NCBI RefSeq assembly: GCF_004124315.2
Contig: NZ_CP096889.1
Span: forward strand, 3,517,001 to 3,581,000
Source of the DNA: Bacillus cabrialesii
GTDB lineage: Bacteria > Bacillota > Bacilli > Bacillales > Bacillaceae
Direction of reading: 5' to 3'
DNA: 64,000 nt
Position numbers and translations under genes: made by a program. Positions 17,083-26,015 of this stretch are shown here, one piece after another (the first letter of the stretch is position 1; every line of letters starts with the position of its first letter). The notes below the pieces were generated by a model that worked only from the letters and a program-made list of their open reading frames with translations, was not told the DNA's origin and searched no databases.

Positions 17083-17526
17083 ATGAAGTTCAAGTTCGTT
17101 ACATACGTTTCAACAGCAGCTGCACTATCCGGTCTCCTTTTGGCATCGCAGCCCGCTTCTGCAATCACGGGTTTAGCTGATGATAAAAGTTCAGCTCTCC
17201 AAGTGCTTCCCGATAATCATTATAGATGGAAGCTCCAGACGGCTGACGATGAAGATTGGTTCCTTTGGAAGAACAAAACGGCTGACGATCACAATCTATC
17301 CACTTCGTTTACTTCTCCAAGCGGAAAGAACTACGATCTAGAAGTTCAGTATGTGACCCCTGAGAAGACAATTGTTATCCAAGCTGAAGATCACGGCCAA
17401 GGGGAAACAGATTCCATTCACCTCACTTCGATTAAGCCGGGGGAAAGTGTGTATATGAGGCTGAAATCCCATGATAGTGACTACAGCACTACAAGCAACT
17501 ATGATTTCACTTATTCCATACAGTAA
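17083..17526 (+). CDS. small secreted protein, PPC-like beta domain, function unknown
   Basis: A 147-residue protein with a clear signal peptide (positive start, AAALSGLLLASQPASA, cleavage near residue 27). The mature part of about 120 residues has DEDWFLWKN, SGKNYDLEVQY, SIKPGESVYMRLKSH and NYDFTYSI, which resembles the pre-peptidase C-terminal (PPC) beta-sandwich normally fused to secreted proteases. Here it stands alone. The ATG was chosen for the AGGGAGTGG site 6-7 bases before it. It has its own promoter and terminator and is not part of the 168 gene order as I remember it. Confidence 0.75.
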   Translation: MKFKFVTYVSTAAALSGLLLASQPASAITGLADDKSSALQVLPDNHYRWKLQTADDEDWFLWKNKTADDHNLSTSFTSPSGKNYDLEVQYVTPEKTIVIQAEDHGQGETDSIHLTSIKPGESVYMRLKSHDSDYSTTSNYDFTYSIQ

Positions 17527-17546
17527 AAACATATATATGATCTATG

Positions 17547-17579
17547 AGTGCCGCTGTTTTAATAAGCGGCACTTTTTTA
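17547..17579 (+). terminator. terminator of the secreted protein gene
   Basis: AGTGCCGCT and AGCGGCACT form a perfect 9-base stem with a 9-base loop, followed by TTTTTTAT. Confidence 0.88.
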
Positions 17580-17680
17580 TTGAAGGCGTTTATATTCAAG
17601 CAGCTCACCATAGACAGGAACCTCCTCTGAACATTTTCGTGAACAAAAGAAAAAATAGGCGTACAGTACCAGTTCGGTTG

Positions 17681-17697
17681 CATTATCCATGATAATG
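17681..17697. repeat. small inverted repeat upstream of the yvkC promoter
   Basis: CATTATC-CAT-GATAATG is a perfect 7-base inverted repeat, 42 bases upstream of the -35 element. It could be a regulator site; its sequence differs from the operator at 17772-17789. Confidence 0.35.
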
Positions 17698-17738
17698 TAA
17701 CTAACTTAACTATTCATTTTATTTAGGACTTTGTGCGT

Positions 17739-17767
17739 TTGACAGCATTTTCCTGAAAACCTACAAT
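17739..17767 (+). promoter_or_regulatory. strong SigA promoter of yvkCBA
   Basis: TTGACA at 17739-17744, a 17-base spacer and TACAAT at 17762-17767. The palindrome at 17772-17789 covers the start point. The rest of 17580-17866 holds the inverted repeat at 17681 and the leader. Confidence 0.85.
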
Positions 17768-17771
17768 TGAG

Positions 17772-17789
17772 TGATAGTGTTCACTATCA
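17772..17789. promoter_or_regulatory. palindromic operator at the yvkC start point
   Basis: TGATAGTG-TT-CACTATCA: two perfect 8-base arms directly downstream of the -10 element. The size and symmetry fit a TetR-family repressor, and a TetR gene (yvkB) lies in the same operon. Assignment to YvkB is inference. Confidence 0.7.
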
Positions 17790-17866
17790 TTTTTTTCCGA
17801 ACACAGGCTCCGTCATAAAAGACTAGAGAGATAAACAAAATGAATGAAGGAAAGAGGGGTTTCAAT

Positions 17867-20362
17867 ATGTATTCTGTTTTATTTCGCCAAGCAGAAGAGT
17901 CCAGCCAGCTGGCTGGAGCAAAAGGCATGAATTTGATTAAACTGACCAAACACGGTCTTCCTGTTCCGGACGGGTTTATTATTCAGACGAACGCGCTCGC
18001 CCGTTTTATGGAGGATAACCAGCTTCATGAGACAAGCGAAAGCATCGAAAGCGGAATCATTGCCGGAGCATTTTCTGAGGAACTGAAACATGAGCTGACA
18101 AGTTCCTTTTACCAGCTGAGAGAATCATACCGCTCCGTTGCCGTGCGTTCTTCATCTGCCTCGGAAGATTTAGAAGGCGCTTCATTCGCAGGCCAATATG
18201 AAACCTACTTAAATATCAAAACAGAAGAAGAGTTTCTAGCTAAAGTGAAAGAATGCTGGGCTTCATTTTTCTCAGGCCGAGTCAGCAGCTATAAGAAAAA
18301 AATGAACAATCAAATCGCAGAGCCGTTAATGGGAATTGTCGTTCAGGGGCTGATCGATTCAGAAGTGTCTGGTGTTATTTTCAGCCGCAATCCTGTTACC
18401 CATGATGATAGAGAGCTATTAATCAGCGCCAGCTACGGTTTGGGGGAAGCTGTCGTATCAGGAAGTGTCACCCCAGACACATTTATAGTCAATAAATCTT
18501 CGTTTGAGATTCAGAAAGAAATAGGCGCAAAGGAAATTTACATGGAGTCTGCGGCAGAAGGAATTGCTGAAAAAGAAACGAGCGAAGACATGCGCAGCCG
18601 TTTTTGCCTCATGGATGAACAAGTGATTGATTTGACTGAAATCACGAAAAAAACCGAAGACCTGTACGGATATCCAGTCGATGTAGAATTCGGAATCGCT
18701 GATCATCAAGTATACCTTCTGCAGGCTCGCCCGATTACTACCATTGAACAGGACAAAAAAGCGGCAGAGGAAGAACGCAGCTTTATGATCACCGACGCTG
18801 ATATGGATGATTTCTGGCTCAACATGGAGTCAAATATTGAAGGCCCGGTGAGTCCGTTATTTTCAACGTTCATTGTACCGGCACTGGAATACGGCTTGAA
18901 GAAAAGCATGGGAAAGTTTCCGATCGGGGTAGTTGTAGAAGAAGTAAAGCTTTATCGCGGACATATTTATTCCAAAAACCAAGGCGGACAGCAGCCACCT
19001 TCTGATGACTGCGGCAAAGAGCTTTTTCCGATATTGTCGGAGCGTATGTATGACATCATCAATGACACGTACCTTCCATTTTACGAGATGCTGGATCAGC
19101 TCGCGCAAACTGAGCATACCGCAGAAAGCGCACTTGATGCTTTTAGAAAATTAAAAGCCTTTTATCTCACGGCTTATGAGGAGCACTTCAATATCGTTTT
19201 CCCGCAAATCCTTCTGACAAACAAACTGCAAGCAATGTATCAACACATTCAAGGACAGTCCGAAAGCGCTCATTTTTACGAGATGCTGACAGGAAAAATG
19301 AACAAATCACTGGAAACAGACCGCTGCCTGTGGCTCTATTCCGTTGAAGTTCAGGAAAACCCGAATCTGCTGTCAATTTTTGAAAATACCGAACCGGAAC
19401 AGCTGCAGGAAAGATTAGAACAAACTGATGACGGCAGACACTTCCTGAAAAACATCCATGAATTCTTACAGGAATACGGCTGGAGATCTGTTAAGAGCCA
19501 TGATCTGATTGAACAGACCTGGGCAGAAAATCCGTATTTTGCCTTGGCTAACATTCAAAATTATGTCCGCAATGGCTATCATTTTGACAACGAATTTCAG
19601 AAGACGAAAGAAAAACGAGAGAAATTATACAATGACTTCTTGGAAAGCATAGAAGATCCCGCACTGCGCAAAGAATTTGACCGTTTGTATCAGTGGACGC
19701 TCAACTCTGCAAATATAAAGGATGATCACCACTTTTATATTGACGCCATGCTGGATGCCAAGGCGAGAGTCTTTCTGCTGAAGGTAGGTGAATTGCTGGC
19801 GGCCAACGGTGTCATCCAAAATCGTGAAGATCTTTGGTTCTTATATGATGATGAAGTGGAAAACGCGCTTCTTCACCCTGCATCCCTGCAAGAAAAGGCT
19901 GAAAAACGCAGGCAGATCTTTCATGAGTATGAGCTGGCCCAAGCCCCTGCCTATCTCGGCAATCCGACAAAAGAACAGCTCAAAGCCGCTGAAGAAATTG
20001 TCGGCGGGGTGATAGAGGATGAAAAAAACACGGAAAATCATATTTTTGGCATTGCGGCATCAAGCGGCATTGCCACAGGTCCGGTAAAAATCATTCGGGA
20101 CGCCAGTGAATTTTCTCAATTTGCGCCTGGAGAAGTCCTCGTTTGCAAAATGACCACCCCGCTATGGACCAGCCTGTTTCAAGATGCCAAGGCGATTATT
20201 ACAGACACAGGCGGCATTTTGTCTCACGCTGCGATTATCGCTCGCGAATACGGCATTCCCGCCGTGCTCGGCACACGTACGGCAACAGAAAGGCTTCGGG
20301 ACGGAGATATCATCACCGTCGACGGAAGCAGCGGCAAAATCACAGTTGTCAGCCGGGCTTGA
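17867..20362 (+). CDS. yvkC: PEP synthase/rifampicin phosphotransferase-like enzyme
   Basis: An 831-residue protein. The N-terminal third is an ATP-grasp nucleotide domain like that of PEP synthase (VRSSSASEDLEGASFAGQYETYLN, GVIFSRNPVTHDDRELLISASYGLGEAVVSG). The middle is variable. The C-terminal swivelling histidine domain has TDTGGILSHAAIIAREYGIPAV with the phosphocarrier histidine at about 787. Size and order match Rph-type antibiotic phosphotransferases as well as YvkC of B. subtilis, annotated as PEP synthase-like. The ATG at 17867 follows GAGGGG by 7 bases. Linkage to a TetR regulator and an exporter favours a detoxification role, but this is inference. Confidence 0.88.
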   Translation: MYSVLFRQAEESSQLAGAKGMNLIKLTKHGLPVPDGFIIQTNALARFMEDNQLHETSESIESGIIAGAFSEELKHELTSSFYQLRESYRSVAVRSSSASEDLEGASFAGQYETYLNIKTEEEFLAKVKECWASFFSGRVSSYKKKMNNQIAEPLMGIVVQGLIDSEVSGVIFSRNPVTHDDRELLISASYGLGEAVVSGSVTPDTFIVNKSSFEIQKEIGAKEIYMESAAEGIAEKETSEDMRSRFCLMDEQVIDLTEITKKTEDLYGYPVDVEFGIADHQVYLLQARPITTIEQDKKAAEEERSFMITDADMDDFWLNMESNIEGPVSPLFSTFIVPALEYGLKKSMGKFPIGVVVEEVKLYRGHIYSKNQGGQQPPSDDCGKELFPILSERMYDIINDTYLPFYEMLDQLAQTEHTAESALDAFRKLKAFYLTAYEEHFNIVFPQILLTNKLQAMYQHIQGQSESAHFYEMLTGKMNKSLETDRCLWLYSVEVQENPNLLSIFENTEPEQLQERLEQTDDGRHFLKNIHEFLQEYGWRSVKSHDLIEQTWAENPYFALANIQNYVRNGYHFDNEFQKTKEKREKLYNDFLESIEDPALRKEFDRLYQWTLNSANIKDDHHFYIDAMLDAKARVFLLKVGELLAANGVIQNREDLWFLYDDEVENALLHPASLQEKAEKRRQIFHEYELAQAPAYLGNPTKEQLKAAEEIVGGVIEDEKNTENHIFGIAASSGIATGPVKIIRDASEFSQFAPGEVLVCKMTTPLWTSLFQDAKAIITDTGGILSHAAIIAREYGIPAVLGTRTATERLRDGDIITVDGSSGKITVVSRA

Positions 20363-20398
20363 TGCGCCCTCCCTCTTTCTTATACAAGCGGGGCGGGT

Positions 20399-20421
20399 GT
20401 ATACTTGTCCTGCCAGTATAC
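20399..20421. repeat. inverted repeat before yvkB
   Basis: GTATACT and AGTATAC are perfect 7-base arms around 9 bases, just upstream of the yvkB ribosome site. It may be a second operator or an mRNA hairpin. Confidence 0.4.
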
Positions 20422-20438
20422 TCGTGAGGTGAAAAGTA

Positions 20439-21008
20439 TTGAAACCGACAAACAAGAGAATCCTTGACGCTGCCATGCAGCTGCTCGTCAGAAAAGGATA
20501 TCGCGCAACGACAACAAAAGAAATCGCAGAAAAAGCAAATGTAAGTGAAGCAACGATTTTCAGGAATTTCAAAAACAAACAGGGACTGGTCGAGGCTTTG
20601 CTTTCTCAGCATCCTCCAAACAGAAGCAGCATTTTGGAACAAACAGAAGGCGATTTGTACAAAGACCTGCTTCATATCGGAACCTGTCTCTTGGAGGAGC
20701 TCGAACAAAGAAAAGATATGATTAAAATCAGCTTTCGTGAACCGGCCATGTTTCAGGATGTCATCAACCACGTCACTGAATATCCCAAATCTATGAAACA
20801 GCTGCTGGTTGATTATCTCAAAACAATGGGCGAAAAAGGGGTTATTCAGTCAGGAGATGAAGCAGAGCATGCCGACGTGTTCATGTCGATCATTTTCGGT
20901 TATTTTATTCATCGTCTCCATTTAGGTGACCGTGTGATTTCAATGCCTCAGGAAAAAATGCTGAAGCATAGCACAACTCTATTTGTCAAAGGAATTTCTG
21001 CTGATTAA
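20439..21008 (+). CDS. yvkB: TetR-family repressor
   Basis: A 189-residue regulator. Residues 7-50 form the TetR helix-turn-helix (ILDAAMQLLVRKGYRATTTKEIAEKANVSEATIFRNF), followed by an all-helical ligand-binding domain. It starts with TTG, 8-9 bases after GAGGTG. It lies between yvkC and yvkA in one operon and is the obvious candidate to bind the palindrome at 17772-17789 and be released by a drug-like ligand. Confidence 0.9.
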   Translation: MKPTNKRILDAAMQLLVRKGYRATTTKEIAEKANVSEATIFRNFKNKQGLVEALLSQHPPNRSSILEQTEGDLYKDLLHIGTCLLEELEQRKDMIKISFREPAMFQDVINHVTEYPKSMKQLLVDYLKTMGEKGVIQSGDEAEHADVFMSIIFGYFIHRLHLGDRVISMPQEKMLKHSTTLFVKGISAD

Positions 21009-21038
21009 CTCCTTGGCATAACAAAAAGGAGGATCCCA

Positions 21039-22373
21039 ATGAGTTCAAGAAAAGAATGGGCGCTGATCGTCTCGCTATTATTAGGGGCCATCCTGGTTCC
21101 CATTAATTCAACGATGATCGCGGTCGCGCTCTCATCTATATCCCAAACGTATAACGAGTCCATCGCAAGCATCACTTGGGTCGTTACCATTTATTTAATC
21201 GTAATGGCAGTCACACAGCCGATTGCCGGAAAACTCGGTGACATGTACGGCAATAAAACAATGTACTTATGGGGCGTCGGCCTTTTTCTTATCGCGTCCT
21301 TAGGCTGCGCACTCTCACCGAGCCTGCTGCTGTTGATTGTCTTTCGGGCATTGCAGGCTGTCGGCGGCGCACTGCTTACGCCAAACAGCATCGCCATTAT
21401 CCGTCACGTTGTTTCCGAAAAACGCCTACCGAAAGTGTTTGGATTTTTCGGACTGGGCGCGGGACTGGGCGCCGCTCTCGGGCCTTTTATCGGCTCTATG
21501 CTGATTGACAGCTTCAGCTGGCATTCGATTTTTTGGGTCAACATCCCGTTTCTCGCCATCGCTTTATTTACGGCATTAACCATGTTCCCTCAATATAAAG
21601 AAAATAAATCCGGCGCGCCTCTCGATATTATCGGCTCTCTCCTGCTTGCCGGCAGCATCGTTTCGATCATCCTGCTGACGAAAAATGAGGCTTCATGGGG
21701 CTATGCGGTATACAGTGTATTGATCCTTCTATTTGTCCCGCTTTTTTTCAGAAGAGAAAAACGCACACAGCATCCAATCATTGATTTTACACTGTTTAAA
21801 AGCTCAACCTTTACAAATGCCAATCTATCAGTCTTATTAAGCAATCTGATGATGTATGCCGTCTTATTGATCATGCCGTTATTTATGACGAGCCAGTTTG
21901 GGCTTACTACGTCTAACAGCGGGATGGCGCTTTCTGTATTTTCGATCTTCATGTCGGCCAGCAACTGGGTGGGCGCACAGCTCCATCACAAATGGGGAGC
22001 GAAAAAAATCATTTTTCTTTCATTTGCCATGATGGCTGGAGCGAATCTATTATTTTTGCTGTTAAGCAGCTCGCATTCCGTCTTGTTCCTCATGCTCTCT
22101 CTTATTCTGGGCGGGCTCGCTTCCGGAGTCGGTCTGACCAGCATGCAGGTGTCATCACTCGCCACAGTAGATCCCAGCATGTCAGGAGTGGCATCCGGCA
22201 TTTTCTCGACCTTCCGTTATTTCGGAAGCATCATTTCATCAGCCTTAATCGGTCTGATTTCGGGATATCACACCCTATTTATCATTCTGTTTGCCGTCTC
22301 CATTATCGGTGTTTTTGTTTCATTGGGTATCAATTCTGATGAAACAGCACGGCTGGAAAAAAACTCAGCGTAA
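21039..22373 (+). CDS. yvkA: MFS multidrug exporter
   Basis: A 444-residue membrane transporter of the DHA2-like drug:H+ antiporter group, with about 12-14 helices. Motif A-like GKLGDMYGNKTMYLWG is near residues 66-81, and the glycine-rich antiporter stretch GAGLGAALGPFIGSM near 145-160 is motif C. An AAGGAGG site precedes the ATG. It is the last gene of yvkCBA and is followed by a strong terminator. The substrate is unknown. Confidence 0.9.
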   Translation: MSSRKEWALIVSLLLGAILVPINSTMIAVALSSISQTYNESIASITWVVTIYLIVMAVTQPIAGKLGDMYGNKTMYLWGVGLFLIASLGCALSPSLLLLIVFRALQAVGGALLTPNSIAIIRHVVSEKRLPKVFGFFGLGAGLGAALGPFIGSMLIDSFSWHSIFWVNIPFLAIALFTALTMFPQYKENKSGAPLDIIGSLLLAGSIVSIILLTKNEASWGYAVYSVLILLFVPLFFRREKRTQHPIIDFTLFKSSTFTNANLSVLLSNLMMYAVLLIMPLFMTSQFGLTTSNSGMALSVFSIFMSASNWVGAQLHHKWGAKKIIFLSFAMMAGANLLFLLLSSSHSVLFLMLSLILGGLASGVGLTSMQVSSLATVDPSMSGVASGIFSTFRYFGSIISSALIGLISGYHTLFIILFAVSIIGVFVSLGINSDETARLEKNSA

Positions 22374-22379
22374 TACAAA

Positions 22380-22417
22380 ACAGCCCGGCACCGCATATTC
22401 TTGCAGTGCCGGGCTGT
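22380..22417. terminator. bidirectional terminator between yvkA and minJ
   Basis: ACAGCCCGGCAC and GTGCCGGGCTGT form a perfect 12-base stem with a 14-base loop. CTTTTAT follows on plus and TTTTGTATT on minus. Confidence 0.92.
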
Positions 22418-22420
22418 CTT

Positions 22421-23617
22421 TTATGATCCAGACAAAACGGCTGCTTCGTCTTCACGGTCATCCTTTACGAAAAGGATACCCAATTCATGATGTTCTCCCT
22501 CATAAGAAGCTCTTTGATCAAAACGAATTTCTCCGTTCAAACCGATAATTTCAAGCTTTACATATGCTCGATTATGCTGGAGCGCTTCATAAAAATCAGA
22601 CACGTTCTTAACGGGTATGCCGTTGACTTTGGTAATGATTTCCCCGATTTTCAGTTCCAGATCCTCAGCTGGGGTATTTGGTATAATCCCAAGCACCATT
22701 AAGCCCTGATCACGTTTTGAGAAATAAAACGGTGCCGCGTTATCATTCACCCTTTGCTTGATAGACAGAAAAATTCGTCCTAATACAGCCGCACAAACGG
22801 CTGCACCCGCAAGCGGCGTCCACAGTAAACTCGCTGCACCGAGAGCCGTGACGATTAAGCCTAGAATACAAACGCGTTTCGCTGTGATCCTTATGCTCGT
22901 TTCAGGAAGAGACCCTTGCACCCTTTGTCCAAATCCGACAAAGTACGGAATCCACAGAAAATGGAATGATCCGCCCGGAATGGTAAACACAGGCCACCAG
23001 CTGACGTGTGATTCCAATCCGTTGCCAGGTACGAGAAGGAACAACGGCAAAAGCCATATCCGGTTTGCCAACTGCTGCCCGATCGGCAAACCTCGGCTGC
23101 TCACGACAAGTGCCGGTGATGTTCTTACATGTGCAGAGCGATAAGCAACCGCTCCTTCAATGATAATCAACAAGCCTAAAAACACAGCCATAGCCGGCCA
23201 AACAACTGCAAATCCTTGCGGGAATCTCTCCAGAAAAGGTTCCGCCTGATTGAATTGCAGTCCAAAACCTATCAGCATACTTGCGCTTACGATATATGCA
23301 GCAGACATCCAGTTTGCGCGAAGAGTGAGCGCTGCCGCTGCAGTGATAACGGCAATAATCGCAAGTAAACCGAGAGGAATCGAGATTCCGAGTACGCCTA
23401 AAACAACTGACAAAAGGAGTCCAGGGATCAGTCCTTTTATATAAGTAAATTTCAGTTCATCATAAATATCCGCTATTCTAGTATGGAAGGTTTTTCTTTC
23501 CCGTTTGATCCTTACATAGCCGAAAACCAGACTTACGATGATAAAAAACCAGAAAAGCGGGTGCAAAAAGAACAGGCCCACGCTTTTTAACAGTTCAAAT
23601 CCCCATTGAACAGACAC
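22421..23617 (-). CDS. minJ: MinJ, polar adaptor of the Min division-site system
   Basis: A 398-residue polytopic membrane protein with about eight hydrophobic helices and a C-terminal PDZ domain (about residues 305-385; MVLGIIPNTPAEDLELKIGEII, KVNGIPVKNVSDFYEAL). In B. subtilis MinJ links DivIVA at poles and septa to MinD, and its loss impairs division and swarming. It is downstream of ctpB and swrA on the same strand and has its own terminator. Confidence 0.95.
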   Translation of the reverse strand: MSVQWGFELLKSVGLFFLHPLFWFFIIVSLVFGYVRIKRERKTFHTRIADIYDELKFTYIKGLIPGLLLSVVLGVLGISIPLGLLAIIAVITAAAALTLRANWMSAAYIVSASMLIGFGLQFNQAEPFLERFPQGFAVVWPAMAVFLGLLIIIEGAVAYRSAHVRTSPALVVSSRGLPIGQQLANRIWLLPLFLLVPGNGLESHVSWWPVFTIPGGSFHFLWIPYFVGFGQRVQGSLPETSIRITAKRVCILGLIVTALGAASLLWTPLAGAAVCAAVLGRIFLSIKQRVNDNAAPFYFSKRDQGLMVLGIIPNTPAEDLELKIGEIITKVNGIPVKNVSDFYEALQHNRAYVKLEIIGLNGEIRFDQRASYEGEHHELGILFVKDDREDEAAVLSGS

Positions 23618-23695
23618 TATCTTTCACCGCCTCAAGCCAAACATATTACTTCTATTCTATCAAATATTAAATGGCTTGGATATCCTCAGGAGTGT

Positions 23696-24049
23696 TTATC
23701 CCTCTTGCGTCATCCACAGCGTGACATTCGATAATGAAAAATCCTTTAAATAATGGTTTACATCCACATCCAATAAACCGCTGATCAGGTGCATCGACCT
23801 TTTTATATCTGTCAGATTGATTCCTAATCTCTTATGATTCTTCATTAAGTAGTTAAAATAGTGTTTGGCACATTCTTCATCGATGTCATTTACTGATTCG
23901 ACATTGGTGTAATTGACTAAATACCTGCTGAACAGCATAAGAAGACTTAGTGCTTTTGTAGCTGAAAATGTTACATCTTGTGTTCGGTCTTTTAATTGTT
24001 CGACTAATTCATAATATTTTTTTTCACGCACAATACTTGCCCTCTTCAA
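23696..24049 (-). CDS. swrA: SwrA, swarming motility regulator (intact allele)
   Basis: A 117-residue protein starting at TTG 24049 with GGGGG 7 bases before it. It begins MKRASIVREKKYYELVEQ. The homopolymer that inactivates the gene in domesticated 168 is the A-run in codons 9-12; here it has eight A (plus-strand T at 24017-24024), which keeps the full frame open. SwrA acts with DegU to raise fla/che transcription and is removed by LonA with SmiA. A longer in-frame extension to 24124 exists but lacks a good ribosome site. Confidence 0.95.
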   Translation of the reverse strand: MKRASIVREKKYYELVEQLKDRTQDVTFSATKALSLLMLFSRYLVNYTNVESVNDIDEECAKHYFNYLMKNHKRLGINLTDIKRSMHLISGLLDVDVNHYLKDFSLSNVTLWMTQEG

Positions 24050-24292
24050 TTGTGAACCCCCATTTTCTTTATACAGATAAGCACGGGCCAGTATAAGCAG
24101 CAGTACTGGAGTGCTAACAAGCATTTTCGCTAACGTTTCTCTTTAAATACCTGTCTTTCAGCTGCCATAAACCTGATTACTGTTCTTTTTAGAACCTTCT
24201 TATATTGTATGAAGTAAACAAAGACTAGGCAACTTGCAAAAGTTTCATTTTAAATGCATATTATCTCGTTAGAAAGTCTCTCTCATATATTG

Positions 24293-24300
24293 ATATCGGG
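24293..24300 (-). promoter_or_regulatory. possible SigD -10 element upstream of swrA
   Basis: CCCGATAT on the minus strand resembles the SigD -10 GCCGATAT, but the -35 region (TTAT at 15 bases) is weak. The 383-base gap 24050-24432 is AT-rich and otherwise holds only the swrA leader and the ctpB terminator. Confidence 0.4.
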
Positions 24301-24410
24301 TAATCACAGTCCTTTATAAATGTTTATTTGTGAAAATTTTTTTAATTTCTTGTCAAAAACTCTATTTTTATGTGACTTATGATTCATTTACTCGTTAAGT
24401 ATAAAGAAAT

Positions 24411-24432
24411 AGGAGATGGAACACCATCTCCT
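24411..24432 (-). terminator. ctpB terminator
   Basis: AGGAGATGG-AACA-CCATCTCCT, a perfect 9-base stem next to the ctpB stop, followed by ATTTCTTTAT on the minus strand. Confidence 0.8.
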
Positions 24433-25875
24433 TTATTTTACAAATAGTGATTTCAGCGCTGTTTGAAGCTGCAAATCATTTTTTTCATTTGATTTTTTCT
24501 TTTCTATCAGCTGATTTAAAGCCTCTGCAGTGCGAGTGTCGATTACACCTGTCTTATCCAGCTTGTTTTGATCCTGAAAGGCCATAACCGCTTTTTGCAT
24601 GTCCTTGCTGAAATAGCCATCCCCACGGCCCGGATCAAAGCTAAGGCCTTTTAATAATACCTGCGCATGCTTGACGTCTTCATTGTTCATATCCACTTTA
24701 AGCGGCTCTTTCAGCTGCAAGGGCCCGGCGGAAAAATAATCAGGCTGCTTAATCGCAATGGTCGGCTCAATTCCTTTCTTATGAATCCAATTCCCATTTG
24801 GCGTCAGCCACTTGTAAAGCGTCAACTTGATATTGCTGCCGTCTCCCATCGGAACAGCCTGTTGAACCGTTCCCTTACCAAAAGACGTATCGCCTACAAC
24901 ATTATAATGCCCTGCTTCTTTTAATGCACCGGCAAGAATTTCTGATGCGGAGGCACTCCCTTTATCCGTGATCACATTGACAGGATACGCTTTTTTATGG
25001 GTCAATGTTGAAAAATAACGTTTTTTATCTCCATTGCGTTCAGCAATTTGAATATACGGCTGATCCTTTGTAACGAAGTGCTTAAGAATTTCTTCCACAC
25101 TTTGAAGATATCCGCCCGGGTTTCCGCGGACATCTATGACAAGGCCTTCAATTCCTTTTTTCTCAAGTTCTCCAAGCGCCTTTGTAAAGTCCTGAGCGGT
25201 ATGCTCAGAAAAAGTAGAGATGGCAATATATCCGACAGAGTGCCCCTGCACTTTTTTCTCTGAAGCAAAAACCGTTTCGAGCGGAATCTCAGCTCTCTTG
25301 ATTCGGAATGACAGCTGCTTCTTCGTTCCGGGCCGCTGAATCTTCATTGAAACGCTGGACCCTTTCTTTCCTCTTATTTTTAACACAGCGTGATTTAAAT
25401 CCTTGCCGGCCATTGATTCTCCATTGATGCTGATAATTTCATCATTAGGCTTCAGCCCGGCTTTTTCAGCTGGCGATTTCTTAAATGGGGAAACAATAAT
25501 AATTTTGCCGTCTTCCATTCCAACCTCTGCCCCGATGCCTTCAAATGAGGAATCAAGAGAATCAGAAAATTGCTTAGCCGTCTGCTTGTCCATGTAGACA
25601 GAATAAGGATCATTCAGTGTAGACAGCATTCCTTGGATGGCTCCCTCGAGCAGCTTTCCTCTATCAACTTTTTCTACGTATTCATTCGAAATTAACTCAT
25701 ACGCTTTTTCGATTTTGTCCATAGCCTTATCCCGTTCAGAGTCAGCTTGTGCCGTCGCGGGAACTGCTGCAGTCTGGGGCTTATCCATCTCAAGCAGGTT
25801 CATTCCCGCATATACACCGGCGCCTCCGAACAGCATGCTCCCCGCTGCTATCAAAGCCATTATTTTTTGATTCAT
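24433..25875 (-). CDS. ctpB: S41-family C-terminal processing serine protease
   Basis: A 480-residue protease with an N-terminal membrane/export segment. A PDZ domain covers about residues 115-185 (GIGAEVGMEDGKIIIVSP, GLKPNDEIISINGESM). The S41 catalytic core has the serine in GSASASEILAG near 309 and the lysine in TSFGKGTVQ near 334. A C-terminal peptidoglycan-binding-like domain covers about 385-450. In B. subtilis CtpB cleaves SpoIVFA in the space between mother cell and forespore and so activates pro-SigK processing. An AGGAGGAG site precedes the ATG. Confidence 0.95.
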   Translation of the reverse strand: MNQKIMALIAAGSMLFGGAGVYAGMNLLEMDKPQTAAVPATAQADSERDKAMDKIEKAYELISNEYVEKVDRGKLLEGAIQGMLSTLNDPYSVYMDKQTAKQFSDSLDSSFEGIGAEVGMEDGKIIIVSPFKKSPAEKAGLKPNDEIISINGESMAGKDLNHAVLKIRGKKGSSVSMKIQRPGTKKQLSFRIKRAEIPLETVFASEKKVQGHSVGYIAISTFSEHTAQDFTKALGELEKKGIEGLVIDVRGNPGGYLQSVEEILKHFVTKDQPYIQIAERNGDKKRYFSTLTHKKAYPVNVITDKGSASASEILAGALKEAGHYNVVGDTSFGKGTVQQAVPMGDGSNIKLTLYKWLTPNGNWIHKKGIEPTIAIKQPDYFSAGPLQLKEPLKVDMNNEDVKHAQVLLKGLSFDPGRGDGYFSKDMQKAVMAFQDQNKLDKTGVIDTRTAEALNQLIEKKKSNEKNDLQLQTALKSLFVK

Positions 25876-25979
25876 TCTTTACTCCTCCTGTATGCCAGAC
25901 TGTCTTTATCAAAACCTAGAGATAGTATATGTAAAGGATGGAGATTTCATGTAATCATAGAAGAAAAAGAAGGCAAAAG

Positions 25980-26010
25980 AAAAAGCCGCCCCGAAAACGG
26001 GACGGCTTTT
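25980..26010. terminator. terminator after ftsX
   Basis: AAAAGCCG-CCCCG and CGGG-CGGCTTTT form a GC-rich stem around AAAA, with T-rich flanks on both sides. It serves ftsEX on the minus strand. Confidence 0.88.
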
Positions 26011-26015
26011 TTTCT

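Noticed and set aside
24050..24124. N-terminal extension of swrA by 25 residues
   Set aside because: No ribosome site before the upstream ATG, while GGGGG precedes TTG 24049 and the resulting 117 residues fit SwrA.
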